This document shows, in pieces, positions 24,221 to 32,763 of a stretch of 50,828 bases of DNA. Each line of letters opens with the position of its first letter. Position 1 is the stretch's first letter. The DNA is from DASPKW01 sp038244055 (lineage in GTDB: Bacteria > Planctomycetota > Phycisphaerae > Tepidisphaerales > Tepidisphaeraceae). The notes beneath the pieces are model-generated. The model had not been told where the DNA came from. It made no database searches and saw only the letters and a program-made list of their open reading frames with translations. The stretch covers positions 1 to 50,828 of the forward strand of contig JBBRTW010000003.1 of assembly GCA_038244055.1 (NCBI GenBank), read 5' to 3'. The position numbers were made by a program, and so were the translations under genes.

Positions 24221-24283
24221 CCACCCATTCACTGTTATTGGGCAATTCCAGTTATTGGGCAATTTCCAACTGCTGTTTTTGAT

Positions 24284-24742
24284 TCAGGCGGAGAGCTTGA
24301 TGCTCGCTTCCATGCGGTCGTTGGGGGCGGGCATGTCAAGGTGGGTGGCGGCGGCGGCGGCTTTGGTCTTGCCGAGTTGGTCCAGGAGCATGACCCAGGT
24401 TTCGCGCTGAAAGCGCAGGAGGCCGAGAGCTTCATCGAGGGGCTCGATCTTATGCTCGATGTTGGCCTCGACGAGCTTGCGGTAGGCGTAGGTGTAGAGG
24501 GCGGCAAGCCGGCCGCAAAGCTCGGGGGAAATGGAATGCTTGAGGGAGGAATTCATCTCCGTGATGATCTTCTGGACGCGGGAGATGGCGTTGTAGCTGG
24601 CCTCGAAGTTTTTGGCCTCCAGGGCGACGCGGGCCTGCTCGCCGAAGCGGAGAGCGCCATCGTAGAGCATGAGCTGGAGCTGCTCGGGCGTGGCGGTGAA
24701 GACCTTGGTGCGGAGGTAGTTTTGTGCGGCCTGCTGGTTCAT
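24284..24742 (-). CDS. fliS: Flagellar secretion chaperone FliS
   Basis: The protein is 152 aa. FliS is a cytoplasmic four-helix-bundle chaperone that binds flagellin before export. The N-terminus MNQQAAQNYLRTKVFTATPEQLQLMLYDGALRF is diagnostic. The C-terminal 20 residues (AAAAATHLDMPAPNDRMEAS) extend beyond the usual core. The ATG at 24742 gives the family start; an upstream ATG at 24757 adds five residues. No other flagellar gene is in the window. It implies a motile stage. Confidence 0.93.
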   Translation of the reverse strand: MNQQAAQNYLRTKVFTATPEQLQLMLYDGALRFGEQARVALEAKNFEASYNAISRVQKIITEMNSSLKHSISPELCGRLAALYTYAYRKLVEANIEHKIEPLDEALGLLRFQRETWVMLLDQLGKTKAAAAATHLDMPAPNDRMEASIKLSA

Positions 24743-24866
24743 ACTCGCAAATATCATCGGCTAGATCGGTGCGGCAAATTGAGTCGGCAAGCGGAATCTG
24801 CGGCGGGAGCGCAGTTCCTGCGCGAGAAGGCAATTAAATGCGAACGCACGAAGGGAGAGAAGAATT

Positions 24867-24967
24867 GAGGGTAGAGGGTGGAGGGTAGAGGGTGGACAAT
24901 CAGAAGGCGCTTGAGGGCCACATTTCGATTCTGCATTTTCTATCCTCTACCCTCTATCCTCTATCCT
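24867..24967. repeat. Inverted heptad pair GAGGGTA / CTATCCT
   Basis: The left arm is GAGGGTA, GAGGGTG, GAGGGTA, GAGGGTG (24867-24894). The right arm is CTATCCT, CTACCCT, CTATCCT, CTATCCT (24940-24967). The loop is about 45 bases. The pair lies between the fliS start and the ilvD-like stop. Confidence 0.9.
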
Positions 24968-25024
24968 CCCCCTTCCTCCGCGCCTTGGCGTTCAATTCAT
25001 GCCTGCGGCGCGGGCGAGGCGTCA

Positions 25025-26794
25025 TCAGTAGATATCCGGCTCAGGCGTCGGTTTACCGGCGTGGAGGAATTTGAAATCGCAGCCTTCGTGGGCTTGTGTG
25101 CATTCGGCCGCGAAGAGCTGGCCGTAGCCGCGCTCGAATCGTTTCTCGGGGGCGCGCCAGGCGGCGCGGCGGTCGGCCAGTTCTTCATCGGAAACAGACA
25201 GGTGGATCGAGCGGGCCTGCACATCCAATTGGATCAGATCGCCATCGCGCACCAGCGCCAGCGGGCCGCCGATCGCGCTTTCGGGTGAGACATGGAGTAC
25301 GCAGGTTCCGTAGCTCGTGCCGCTCATGCGGGCATCGGAGATGCGCACCATATCGCGCACGCCCTCCTTGAGGAGCTTTTTCGGAATCGGCAGCATCCCC
25401 CACTCGGGCATTCCCGGCGCGCCCAGCGGGCCGGCGCTCTGGAGGACAATCACGGAATCGGCCGTGACTTTCAGGGCCGGGTCATCGATGCGGGCTTTGA
25501 GATCGGCGTAATTCGCGAAGACGATGGCCGGGCCGGTGTGCTTGAGCAGGCGCGGCTCGGCGGCGGTGGGCTTGATGACACAGCCATTGGGGGCGAGGTT
25601 GCCGCGGAGGATGAAAGTAGCGCCGGCTTTGGACAAAGGATTGTCGAGAGCCAGGATCACCCGGGCCGCATTGCGGATGGCGGATTGCGGATTGCGGTGT
25701 GGTTCGCAGGCGGTATCAATGTTTTGGCCAAGGGTTTGACCGGTGATGGTGGGGGCATCGAGCTCGAGGAGGGGCTTAATGCGACTCAGGAGCACCGGCA
25801 GGCCGCCCGCATCGTAGAAATCTTCCATGAGGTATTCGCCCGAGGGGCGGAGGTTGGCAATGACCGGTGTGCGATGCGAAATCTCATCGAAGCGGTCGAG
25901 CGGCAGTTTGATTCCCGCCCGGCCGGCCATCGCGACGAGATGGATGATCGCATTGGTCGATCCACCGATGGCCATATCCACCGTGATGGCGTTATCGAAA
26001 GCGTTTCGGGTAAGGACGTCGGTAATGCGCAAATCTTCCCAGACCATCTCGACGATGCGCCGGCCGGTGGAGGTGGCCATGCGGGCGTGGGTGGAGTGGA
26101 CGGCGGGGATGGATGATGCGCCGGGGAGGGTCAGGCCGAGCGTCTCGGCGATGGCGGTCATGGTGGAGGCGGTGCCCATGGTCATGCAGTGGCCCGGGGA
26201 GCGGGCGATACCCTCTTCGATGCCGCGCCAGGCGCAGTCATCGAGATTGCCGGCGCAGCGCTCGGCCCAGTATTTCCAAGCATCAGTTCCGGAGCCGAGC
26301 GTGGTGCCGTTCCAGTTGCCTTTAAGCATCGGCCCGGCGGGGAAATATATAGCGGGCAGCCCGGCCGAGATCGCACCCATGATCAGCGCGGGCGTCGTCT
26401 TATCGCAGCCGCCCATGAGCACCGCGCCATCAATCGGGTGGCAGCGCAGCACTTCCTCGGCCTCCATCGCCAGCATGTTGCGATAGAACATGGACGAGGG
26501 CTTCATAAACATCTCGGAAGGCGAGAGGACGGGAATCTCCAGAGGAAAGCCGCCCGCCTGCCAGATGCCGCGCTTGATCTCCTCAACCCGCTGCTTGAAA
26601 TGCGTGTGGCAGGTGGCCAGATCGGACCAGGTGTTGAGGATGCCAATGACCGGCTTGCCGGCGTAGTCGGCGGATGAAAAGCCCATCTGATTCATGCGCG
26701 AGCGGTGGCCGAAGGAGCGCAAGTCATCCGGGCCTAGCCAGCGGTGGCTGCGGAGTTGGTCGGGCGTTTTTCGTGGGCGCGGCGGATTGGACAT
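25025..26794 (-). CDS. IlvD/Edd-family dehydratase, probably acting on sugar acids
   Basis: The protein is 589 aa. The family removes water from dihydroxy acids or aldonates using an Fe-S cluster and Mg. Cluster cysteines are visible in TCHTHF, GGCDKTTPA and SPGHCMTMGTAS. The N-terminus LRSHRWLGPDDLRSFGHRSR matches L-arabinonate/xylonate-type dehydratases better than branched-chain IlvD, so a pentonate or similar acid is the likely substrate (inference). A short in-frame heptad insertion (25670-25697; peptide NPQSAIRN) interrupts the region before ARVILALDNPLSKAG. Nearby xylose-isomerase-like and Gfo/Idh genes also suggest sugar use. No ribosome binding site is obvious. Confidence 0.9.
   Translation of the reverse strand: MSNPPRPRKTPDQLRSHRWLGPDDLRSFGHRSRMNQMGFSSADYAGKPVIGILNTWSDLATCHTHFKQRVEEIKRGIWQAGGFPLEIPVLSPSEMFMKPSSMFYRNMLAMEAEEVLRCHPIDGAVLMGGCDKTTPALIMGAISAGLPAIYFPAGPMLKGNWNGTTLGSGTDAWKYWAERCAGNLDDCAWRGIEEGIARSPGHCMTMGTASTMTAIAETLGLTLPGASSIPAVHSTHARMATSTGRRIVEMVWEDLRITDVLTRNAFDNAITVDMAIGGSTNAIIHLVAMAGRAGIKLPLDRFDEISHRTPVIANLRPSGEYLMEDFYDAGGLPVLLSRIKPLLELDAPTITGQTLGQNIDTACEPHRNPQSAIRNAARVILALDNPLSKAGATFILRGNLAPNGCVIKPTAAEPRLLKHTGPAIVFANYADLKARIDDPALKVTADSVIVLQSAGPLGAPGMPEWGMLPIPKKLLKEGVRDMVRISDARMSGTSYGTCVLHVSPESAIGGPLALVRDGDLIQLDVQARSIHLSVSDEELADRRAAWRAPEKRFERGYGQLFAAECTQAHEGCDFKFLHAGKPTPEPDIY
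25670..25697. repeat. Heptanucleotide tract ATTGCGG in the dehydratase gene
   Basis: The units are ATTGCGG, ATGGCGG, ATTGCGG, ATTGCGG. On the coding strand this reads CCGCAAT repeats, encoding PQSAIRN-type peptide. Confidence 0.9.
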
Positions 26795-26861
26795 TTTTGT
26801 GACTCAGGGTAGCGGCGGTATTGTACGGCACTCTTCAGTTGGGGTTGGGAAAGCCGATTGA

Positions 26862-29744
26862 TCATTTCAGCAGCTCGCCCGTTCCCGTCGTCGGCATTGG
26901 TTTTACTTCGACCTCGCCCTGCTTGAGGAGCGATTCCTTGACCTTGGCGGCCGGCGCGACCACCACCACGATCATCCTGCTCGTATCCACATATCGCTTC
27001 ATCACGCCTTGAACCTGATCCGCGGTCACCTTGGCCAGCTCGCCCAGGTATTTCTCCCAGTAATCGGCCGGGAAACCATTCAACAGCGCCGCAAGCCGCC
27101 GGCTGGCCTGGCGGTCGATCGTCTGCATGCTCATCACCAGCGCGCCCGCAACCCGCAGGCGCGATTCCTTGAGCTCATCCGCCGTCACCGCCGCGCGCCC
27201 GGCCGCCATGTCAGCGAAAACCTTGAACATCGCCTCGATCGCCTCCGCCGTGGCTTCGAAGCGCGTATCGGTCTCTCCCATGAAAGCGCCCGCCTGCCGC
27301 CCCGGTGAGAAAATGCCATGGGCATAATAGGCCAGGCCTTTCTGGGCGCGGACATAGCTCATCACGCGGGTTTCGATCCCGCCGGAAAGAATCTGATTGG
27401 CCAGCGAACCGGCGTAGCGCTGCTCATCGTGGATGTCGTAAGCGCGGATGGCCGTGCGAACGGCCGACTGCTTGGCATCGGGCGCATCGATCAATACCGT
27501 CTTGCGCTTGGCGGGCACTGGCGGCAGCTCGATCTTGGGCATCTCCACCAGCGCCGCGGTTTTGGCATCGCCCCACCCTTCGAGAAGTTTCTCGGCCAGC
27601 GCCTTGGCCTGCTGGATGGTGACATCGCCGCTGATAACGATGATCGCGTCGGCCGGGCGATAGATCTGCGCGTAATAGTCCTTGATATCGGCGAGGGTGA
27701 CGGCGGTGAGGCTTTCGGGCGTGGTCTTTCGGCCCAGCGGCGTATCGCCATTAAGGAGCGCGGCCAGTTCGCGGTCCGCCACCGTAGTCGGGCTGGAGAG
27801 GGACTGCATTAAGTTCGACAGGGCCTGTGCCTTGAGATTCTTGAACTCGTTCTCGTCGAGGTTGGGCTGACGGAGAATCAGGCCCGAGAGACGAAATGCC
27901 TCGCCCAGTTTCTCGGCCGGTGCGGTGGCGGTAAGTTCGGTGGCGTCCCCCTGATCCACCACACCGATGGAGATCCCCAGCGAATCGAGGCGCTGATTCA
28001 GATCCTCGAAAGAGATTCCCCCCGCGCCGCGGCGGACCATATCCGCCGCCATGCTCCCCAGGCCTTCCTTGCCGCGCGGTTCGTTGAAGGAGCCCCGCCG
28101 AAGGGCCACCGTCAGGCTGGCCAGCGGAAGCCGATGATCCGCCATCACCAGCACCCGCGCCTTGGCTTTTCCACCGGCCACTTCGATCTCGAAAGACTCG
28201 CCCGCGGCGAATTTCGCGGTGGTCTGGGCATCGTGCATCGGCGGAGTCGTGGGGAAGCTGGCGGGAAATTCCACCGCCCGCGGCGTCACCGGCGCGCTGG
28301 CCGGGGCAACTTCCGCCTTGGCGGCGGCGAGGGCTTCGGCGGCGGCCTTTTTCGAAAGCTGGCCGGTGGGATCGGGAACCATCAGCATCGTCGTCAGCTT
28401 TTCCGGCTTGAGATACTTGGCGGCGACTGCTTTGAGATCATCCGCCGTCAGCGCGGCCACTTTCTCCAACTCCTTATTCGCCCGCGCTGGATCCCCGCCA
28501 AACATCCACTCCTCACCCACGTTCTTGGCCAGTTCCTCGGCCGTCTTGCGGTTCTGAATGACTCCCTGGCGGAACTGAGTCTTGGCCTTGGCGAGTTCTT
28601 CCGGCGTGACATTTTTTTCCGCCAGCGAGAGAAGCTCCTCGCGGATGATCTTCTCGATATCCTCCCCCTTCTTGCCTTGCAGGGCGATGCCGATGCCGCC
28701 GAAGATACCGCCCTCTTCCAGCGATTCCTCGAGAATCTCGGCCGCCGTGCAGAGCGCATCATCGGTGGCCACCAGTCGCCTGTAAAGTCGGCTCGACGGC
28801 CCGCCGCCGACAATCTCGCCCAGCAGAGTCAGGGCATATTGATCATCGGTGGACCAGGCTCCGATCCGCGCCCCCACGACAATCGCCGGCAGCGGCACGG
28901 CGGCCGGCACCACGGCCCGCCGGCCTTCGGTCTGCACCGGCTCGCGCTGCGCCAGGCGCGGGGGCGTCGGGGCCTTGGGAATCCATTCGAAATACTTCTT
29001 GACCCAGGCCTTGGTCTTCTCGACATCGATATCGCCCGCCACGAGCAGGATCGCGTTGTTGGGGATGTAGTACGTATTGAAAAAATCCTGGAGCTCGTTG
29101 ATGCGCGATTCGCTCAACTGCTCCATGTTCCCGATGGGCGTCCAGCGGTAGGAATGCTGCGTGAATGCCCGCTTCAAATACTCATCGAAGAGATTGCCGT
29201 AGGGCTGATTCATGCGCATCCCCCACTCCTCGGCCACCACCTTTCGCTCCGTCTTGAAAATCTCCTCCGATACCTTGAACGAAGCCATCCGGTCGGCCTC
29301 CAGCCACAGCGCCATCTCGGTATGCTCGGCCGGGATCGTGTTCACATACGTCGTCTGATCGAAGCTGGTGAAGGCGTTGGAATCTCCGCCCACCATGTTA
29401 ATCAGCTTCATGTGCTGCTCGGGTTTCACATGGGCCGAGCCGCGGAACATCATGTGCTCGAACATGTGCGCGAACCCCTGGCGGTTGGCCCGCTCATCCT
29501 TCGAGCCCACATGGTACATCACCCGCACATGCACCACCGGCGCCTGGTGCAGCGGAACGTAGAGCACGCGCAGGCCATTCTCCAAAGTCTGGGTCTGGTA
29601 GTCGATCGGTGCCAGGCTGGCGTATTTGGCCGGATCGAGCGCTGGCCGGGCCATGATCCCCTGCGGCTCGGCGGCGCGGAGCAGCCCCGTCAGGCACACA
29701 AGCAGAAGCACCCACACCGCCGGCAATGAGGTCGCGCGTTTCAT
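26862..29744 (-). CDS. M16 (pitrilysin) family zinc peptidase, two-lobed, exported
   Basis: The protein is 960 aa. It has a signal peptide (MKRATSLPAVWVLLLVCLTGLLRAA), then an active M16 domain with the inverted zinc motif HMFEH at about residues 93-97 and the downstream Glu in ERKVVAEEWGMRM. A second M16 half follows from about residue 510, without the motif, as usual for two-lobed M16 proteins. Likely a periplasmic peptidase degrading small peptides. The ATG at 29744 gives a normal signal peptide. It stands alone. Confidence 0.93.
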   Translation of the reverse strand: MKRATSLPAVWVLLLVCLTGLLRAAEPQGIMARPALDPAKYASLAPIDYQTQTLENGLRVLYVPLHQAPVVHVRVMYHVGSKDERANRQGFAHMFEHMMFRGSAHVKPEQHMKLINMVGGDSNAFTSFDQTTYVNTIPAEHTEMALWLEADRMASFKVSEEIFKTERKVVAEEWGMRMNQPYGNLFDEYLKRAFTQHSYRWTPIGNMEQLSESRINELQDFFNTYYIPNNAILLVAGDIDVEKTKAWVKKYFEWIPKAPTPPRLAQREPVQTEGRRAVVPAAVPLPAIVVGARIGAWSTDDQYALTLLGEIVGGGPSSRLYRRLVATDDALCTAAEILEESLEEGGIFGGIGIALQGKKGEDIEKIIREELLSLAEKNVTPEELAKAKTQFRQGVIQNRKTAEELAKNVGEEWMFGGDPARANKELEKVAALTADDLKAVAAKYLKPEKLTTMLMVPDPTGQLSKKAAAEALAAAKAEVAPASAPVTPRAVEFPASFPTTPPMHDAQTTAKFAAGESFEIEVAGGKAKARVLVMADHRLPLASLTVALRRGSFNEPRGKEGLGSMAADMVRRGAGGISFEDLNQRLDSLGISIGVVDQGDATELTATAPAEKLGEAFRLSGLILRQPNLDENEFKNLKAQALSNLMQSLSSPTTVADRELAALLNGDTPLGRKTTPESLTAVTLADIKDYYAQIYRPADAIIVISGDVTIQQAKALAEKLLEGWGDAKTAALVEMPKIELPPVPAKRKTVLIDAPDAKQSAVRTAIRAYDIHDEQRYAGSLANQILSGGIETRVMSYVRAQKGLAYYAHGIFSPGRQAGAFMGETDTRFEATAEAIEAMFKVFADMAAGRAAVTADELKESRLRVAGALVMSMQTIDRQASRRLAALLNGFPADYWEKYLGELAKVTADQVQGVMKRYVDTSRMIVVVVAPAAKVKESLLKQGEVEVKPMPTTGTGELLK

Positions 29745-29818
29745 GCCGCCGATTGTGCGGGGCGGGGTGCGCCAGGTCAATCCTGCAAATGCAATGGGAC
29801 CTCGGCGGTCACGCCGGC

Positions 29819-30388
29819 TTACTTCCCCACATTCTTCATCCCCTCAAAAAACCCCAGGATCTTCGCATTCGCCCGGCCGTACGCCTTCAACCCCTCCGTA
29901 TCCTTTGGAATCGCCAGCAGATCAGCCTCCATTTGCAGCACCTGCGGCTTGGCGGCGCGAGTGCAGATCAGGAACAAGTTGCCCTTGGCGGTGTCATAAA
30001 CCGCATCGCCGATTTTGAGCGATCCCTTCCGCCCTTCGCGGACTTCCACCGAATATTTGACCGGGCGATCATCGGGAGAGTTCAGGGTCACGTTCTGATA
30101 GGCGCGATCCGGCCCGTCGCCCCCGTTCGAGTTGGCTCCGTTGGCATCGCTCCAGACGGCGATGGCCACGCCCTGGGTATCGCGAAAGACGAGGGTGATG
30201 AAATCGAGGTCGCCCGAATCGATGCCCAGCAGGCCGCCGGGCCGGCCGCTCCAGGACTGGCCGCTCCAACTGGCGGTGGAGAAAGCGCGCTGTTTATTCA
30301 TGTATTTGATCCCGATGAAGAGGACGATGGCGATGAGCAGACCCGCAATGATCGCAATCGCGCGGGCGGGGGTGAATCGGATGGGCAT
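29819..30388 (-). CDS. Membrane-anchored hypothetical protein
   Basis: The protein is 189 aa. One N-terminal helix (about 8-28, IAIIAGLLIAIVLFIGIKYM) is followed by a soluble domain rich in beta-like segments, with no motif recognised. The ATG at 30388 follows GGGAGA by five bases. It is divergent from the next gene and 74 bp from the M16 gene, which may be cotranscribed. Function unknown. Confidence 0.7.
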   Translation of the reverse strand: MPIRFTPARAIAIIAGLLIAIVLFIGIKYMNKQRAFSTASWSGQSWSGRPGGLLGIDSGDLDFITLVFRDTQGVAIAVWSDANGANSNGGDGPDRAYQNVTLNSPDDRPVKYSVEVREGRKGSLKIGDAVYDTAKGNLFLICTRAAKPQVLQMEADLLAIPKDTEGLKAYGRANAKILGFFEGMKNVGK

Positions 30389-30502
30389 GTTCGTCTCCCG
30401 CAGGCCCCCCGGCTGATTTGATGCTACCCCGCCGTATCCTTTCTCACAACAAACATCTGAATTCTCCAGCATCCCCGGCCGATTAGCCGAACCTATGAAG
30501 GA

Positions 30503-30811
30503 ATGGCTCGAACCAACCATAGAATGAATCTACTCACCGGAAGGCTCGACCGCGCCGGCGGCGCATTAAGGCGCTCGCTGGAAACCGTGCGCGGATCGGC
30601 CACGCTGCCGTCCCCGCCGATGGGGCGATCCATGCCGACGCCGGGGGAAGCGGCACCGGTCCGATCCCATATCACGCCCGCCAACCTCCGGCCGGCGCAT
30701 AAGGATTCGGCGATGGATCAGTCGATCGCCGCACTCCATGCGGTCGTCTGGATCGCATCCTTCGTTCAGTCGATCTTTAATGAAATTCGGGGCCGGTCGG
30801 ACGATTTCTGA
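30503..30811 (+). CDS. Possible small hypothetical protein
   Basis: The frame encodes 102 aa, beginning MARTNHRMNLLTGRLDRAGG. The first half is basic and Pro-rich; the second half ends with a hydrophobic stretch (IAALHAVVWIASFVQSIF). A second ATG at 30524 is possible. AAGGA directly abuts the first ATG, too close for an ideal ribosome binding site. No homology was recognised, so this call is weak. Confidence 0.4.
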   Translation: MARTNHRMNLLTGRLDRAGGALRRSLETVRGSATLPSPPMGRSMPTPGEAAPVRSHITPANLRPAHKDSAMDQSIAALHAVVWIASFVQSIFNEIRGRSDDF

Positions 30812-30864
30812 TCGTCGGACAAAGCGCTTCGGCAAAAGACTCTTCCGGACAATCGGCGAATGGT

Positions 30865-30895
30865 AAAAGATCGAGGCCCGCTTGCGCGGGCCTCG
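30865..30895 (-). terminator. Rho-independent terminator of the RRM gene
   Basis: On the minus strand the stem cgaggcccgc-gcaa-gcgggcctcg (10 bp) is followed by ATCTTTT. It lies about 50 bp after the stop codon. Confidence 0.8.
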
Positions 30896-30945
30896 AATCA
30901 TCATTGGATTAACCGACGTGAGGTGTCGAGAAGTGGGACCGGGGC

Positions 30946-31311
30946 TTACCAGCCCCCGCCACCACCACTGCCACGGCCGCCGCGACCACCGCCGCCGCCA
31001 CCATATCCACCACCACCGCCGCCTCGGCCGCCGCGACCACCGCCGCCGCCACCCCCACCCGCTTCACGCGGCTTGGCTTCGTTGACGGTGAGCTTTCGCC
31101 CATCGACATCCTGGCCGTTAAGGGCGGCGATCGCCGCGGTGGCCTCGGCTTCCGAGCCCATCTCGACGAACCCGAAGCCCTTGCTCCGGCCCGATTCGCG
31201 GTCCGCAATGACTTCCGCCGACACGACCGCGCCGTGCGCGGCGAACAATCCCTGGAGATCCGAGCTGCTGGTGTTGTAGCTCAGATTCCCCACATACAAC
31301 CTGGTGCCCAT
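30946..31311 (-). CDS. RNA-binding protein with RRM and Gly-rich tail
   Basis: The protein is 121 aa. A single RRM holds RNP2 LYVGNL (residues 5-10) and RNP1 KGFGFVEM (about 44-51). The C-terminal third is almost only Gly and Arg with a Tyr (GGRGGRGG-type), like cyanobacterial Rbp and plant glycine-rich RNA-binding proteins. Such proteins often respond to cold; regulation here is unknown. CAGGAGA lies seven to eight bases before the ATG. A terminator follows, so it is monocistronic. The tail is coded by near-perfect CCGCCGCC/CCACCACC-type DNA on the plus strand. Confidence 0.95.
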   Translation of the reverse strand: MGTRLYVGNLSYNTSSSDLQGLFAAHGAVVSAEVIADRESGRSKGFGFVEMGSEAEATAAIAALNGQDVDGRKLTVNEAKPREAGGGGGGGGRGGRGGGGGGYGGGGGGRGGRGSGGGGGW

Positions 31312-31541
31312 ACACTATCTCCTGTCAGAAAAATGGCACCTCGATCCGACCATTCACTTCCAGGATCGACTTGAAAGAGACCGACATTCGGTCTGAGCCG
31401 GCGGGTAATCAGACGTGTGCGGACGCGCAACAAACCAAACATGCTCGTACCTGCCCCGTGCGACGAACCAACTAGCTGCAAACGATTATATCAGTGTGTA
31501 AAACCACCGTACAGCCCGCTGAAACGGAAATTTCTCCCCGT

Positions 31542-31566
31542 AGCACGAGCATCCTGCCCGTGTGAG
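31542..31566. repeat. Solitary copy of the valS palindrome family
   Basis: agcacgagcatcctgcccgt resembles one arm of the 108-bp valS unit (agcacgggcgagacgcccgt on the reverse strand). It lies upstream of the RRM gene and after the end of the phosphotransferase gene, in a 289-bp space that holds nothing else clear. Confidence 0.55.
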
Positions 31567-31600
31567 CCGCTTTCGAAGCAACGTTGCCTCCAAATCGGCA

Positions 31601-32620
31601 TTAAATGCCAATTTCCGGGCGGCCCCACGAGTCAATCAGGTCGGCAATGGATGGCGGCGGGGATTCGAGAAGCTGGAGAACGGCTGCTTTCTGGCGAGCC
31701 TTCTCATCGAAGGTGAGATACTCCAGCGGCGATCGCCCAGCCACGCGAGCAAGGAGACAAGCGAGTGTGTGGCGGACGGCCTGCCGCTCCAACTCACCAA
31801 ATGGGCTGGGGCCGAGCGCATGGAGATAGGTATCCCAGTAGCGTCTGGTGGCCTGGAGGAATTGGGGACGAAGGTGGCGGAGATGGTGGGCCTTAGAGAG
31901 CAGATGAGTAAGTGAAAAACCGAGATCGAAGGCCGGGTCGCCAAAATGAATCACCTCATGATCGAGCAGGATCAATCGGCCGGCGTGAACCAGCACATTC
32001 TTCGGGCTGTAATCACCGTGAACGAGCGTAAGGCTTCGCCCGCGCGTTTCATCGACGAGCGCCTCGAGGAAGTCGGCCGCCTGTGGAACTTGCGATGCGG
32101 TGTAGAGATAATAAGGCTCGAGGCGGAGCGATTCGAAGAAAGAGCGGTCGGCGAAAATCTTCGAGAATTCATCGCGGCGGGCGCGGCCGGCGCGATGAAT
32201 CAGGCCGAGCAGTGTGGCGAACTGGTCGATGTGGTCGAGGTTAAGCTGGCCGGCCAGGAGGAGCGTCTTGAGATTGTCGTGCGGCTGGGGGACGGCCTGC
32301 ATGGCGAGGAGGTATTCCGCCGGGTCTTCGAAGATGAGGGGCGTGATGGAACCGGGCGGAGCGATTTCAGACAGGCAACGGATGCCCAGCGCCTCGCGCT
32401 CGATTCGGCGGGGGTCGGAGAACCAGTCCACCGCGACGCGGAGCTTGGGGAGGGCTTGCTTGAGGACCCAGGATTCTCCGGTGGAGAAGGTGACGAGGAC
32501 GGTCTTGTTGGAGACGCCGCCGGCAAGCGTGGTGAGGGTGGGGGATTCGGTGGAGGCGATGCGCGCGGTTTGGCGGAGATAGGCGGTGAGGGCGATGGGG
32601 TCTTCGATGTCGAGGAGCAT
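31601..32620 (-). CDS. Phosphotransferase of the APH/choline-kinase superfamily
   Basis: The protein is 339 aa. The kinase-like fold shows the P-loop-equivalent LAGGVSNKTVLV, the catalytic loop HGDYSPKNVLV (HGDxxxxN) and the metal-binding LLDHEVIHFGDPAFDLG. These support phosphorylation of a small molecule with ATP. The substrate cannot be read; methylthioribose, choline and aminoglycoside kinases share the motifs. It lies 143 bp downstream of a xylose-isomerase-like gene on the same strand and may be cotranscribed. A heptad tract lies just before its start codon. Confidence 0.88.
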   Translation of the reverse strand: MLLDIEDPIALTAYLRQTARIASTESPTLTTLAGGVSNKTVLVTFSTGESWVLKQALPKLRVAVDWFSDPRRIEREALGIRCLSEIAPPGSITPLIFEDPAEYLLAMQAVPQPHDNLKTLLLAGQLNLDHIDQFATLLGLIHRAGRARRDEFSKIFADRSFFESLRLEPYYLYTASQVPQAADFLEALVDETRGRSLTLVHGDYSPKNVLVHAGRLILLDHEVIHFGDPAFDLGFSLTHLLSKAHHLRHLRPQFLQATRRYWDTYLHALGPSPFGELERQAVRHTLACLLARVAGRSPLEYLTFDEKARQKAAVLQLLESPPPSIADLIDSWGRPEIGI

Positions 32621-32630
32621 GGGAGAGCGT

Positions 32631-32656
32631 GAAACATGAAGACATGAAACATGAAG
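32631..32656. repeat. Short GAAACAT/GAAGACAT tract
   Basis: GAAACAT, GAAGACAT, GAAACAT, GAAG run from 32631. One unit has 8 bp, so this is a looser member of the heptad set. It lies 11 bp upstream of the phosphotransferase start on the minus strand. A CTCTCCC / GGAGAGG hairpin follows at 32708-32731. Confidence 0.6.
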
Positions 32657-32763
32657 AAAACTCCGTCTTGCGACGGAGCGCGTATTGGCACTACGCCCTC
32701 ACCCCCGCCCTCTCCCGAGTACAGGAGAGGGGGTAAGACGCGCCGGCGGTGGGCAGTGCCAAC

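Noticed and set aside
28134..29729. A 531-aa open frame on the plus strand
   Set aside because: It is antisense to the M16 peptidase gene and its sequence is Arg/His/Gly-rich with no domain; this is a GC-rich shadow frame.
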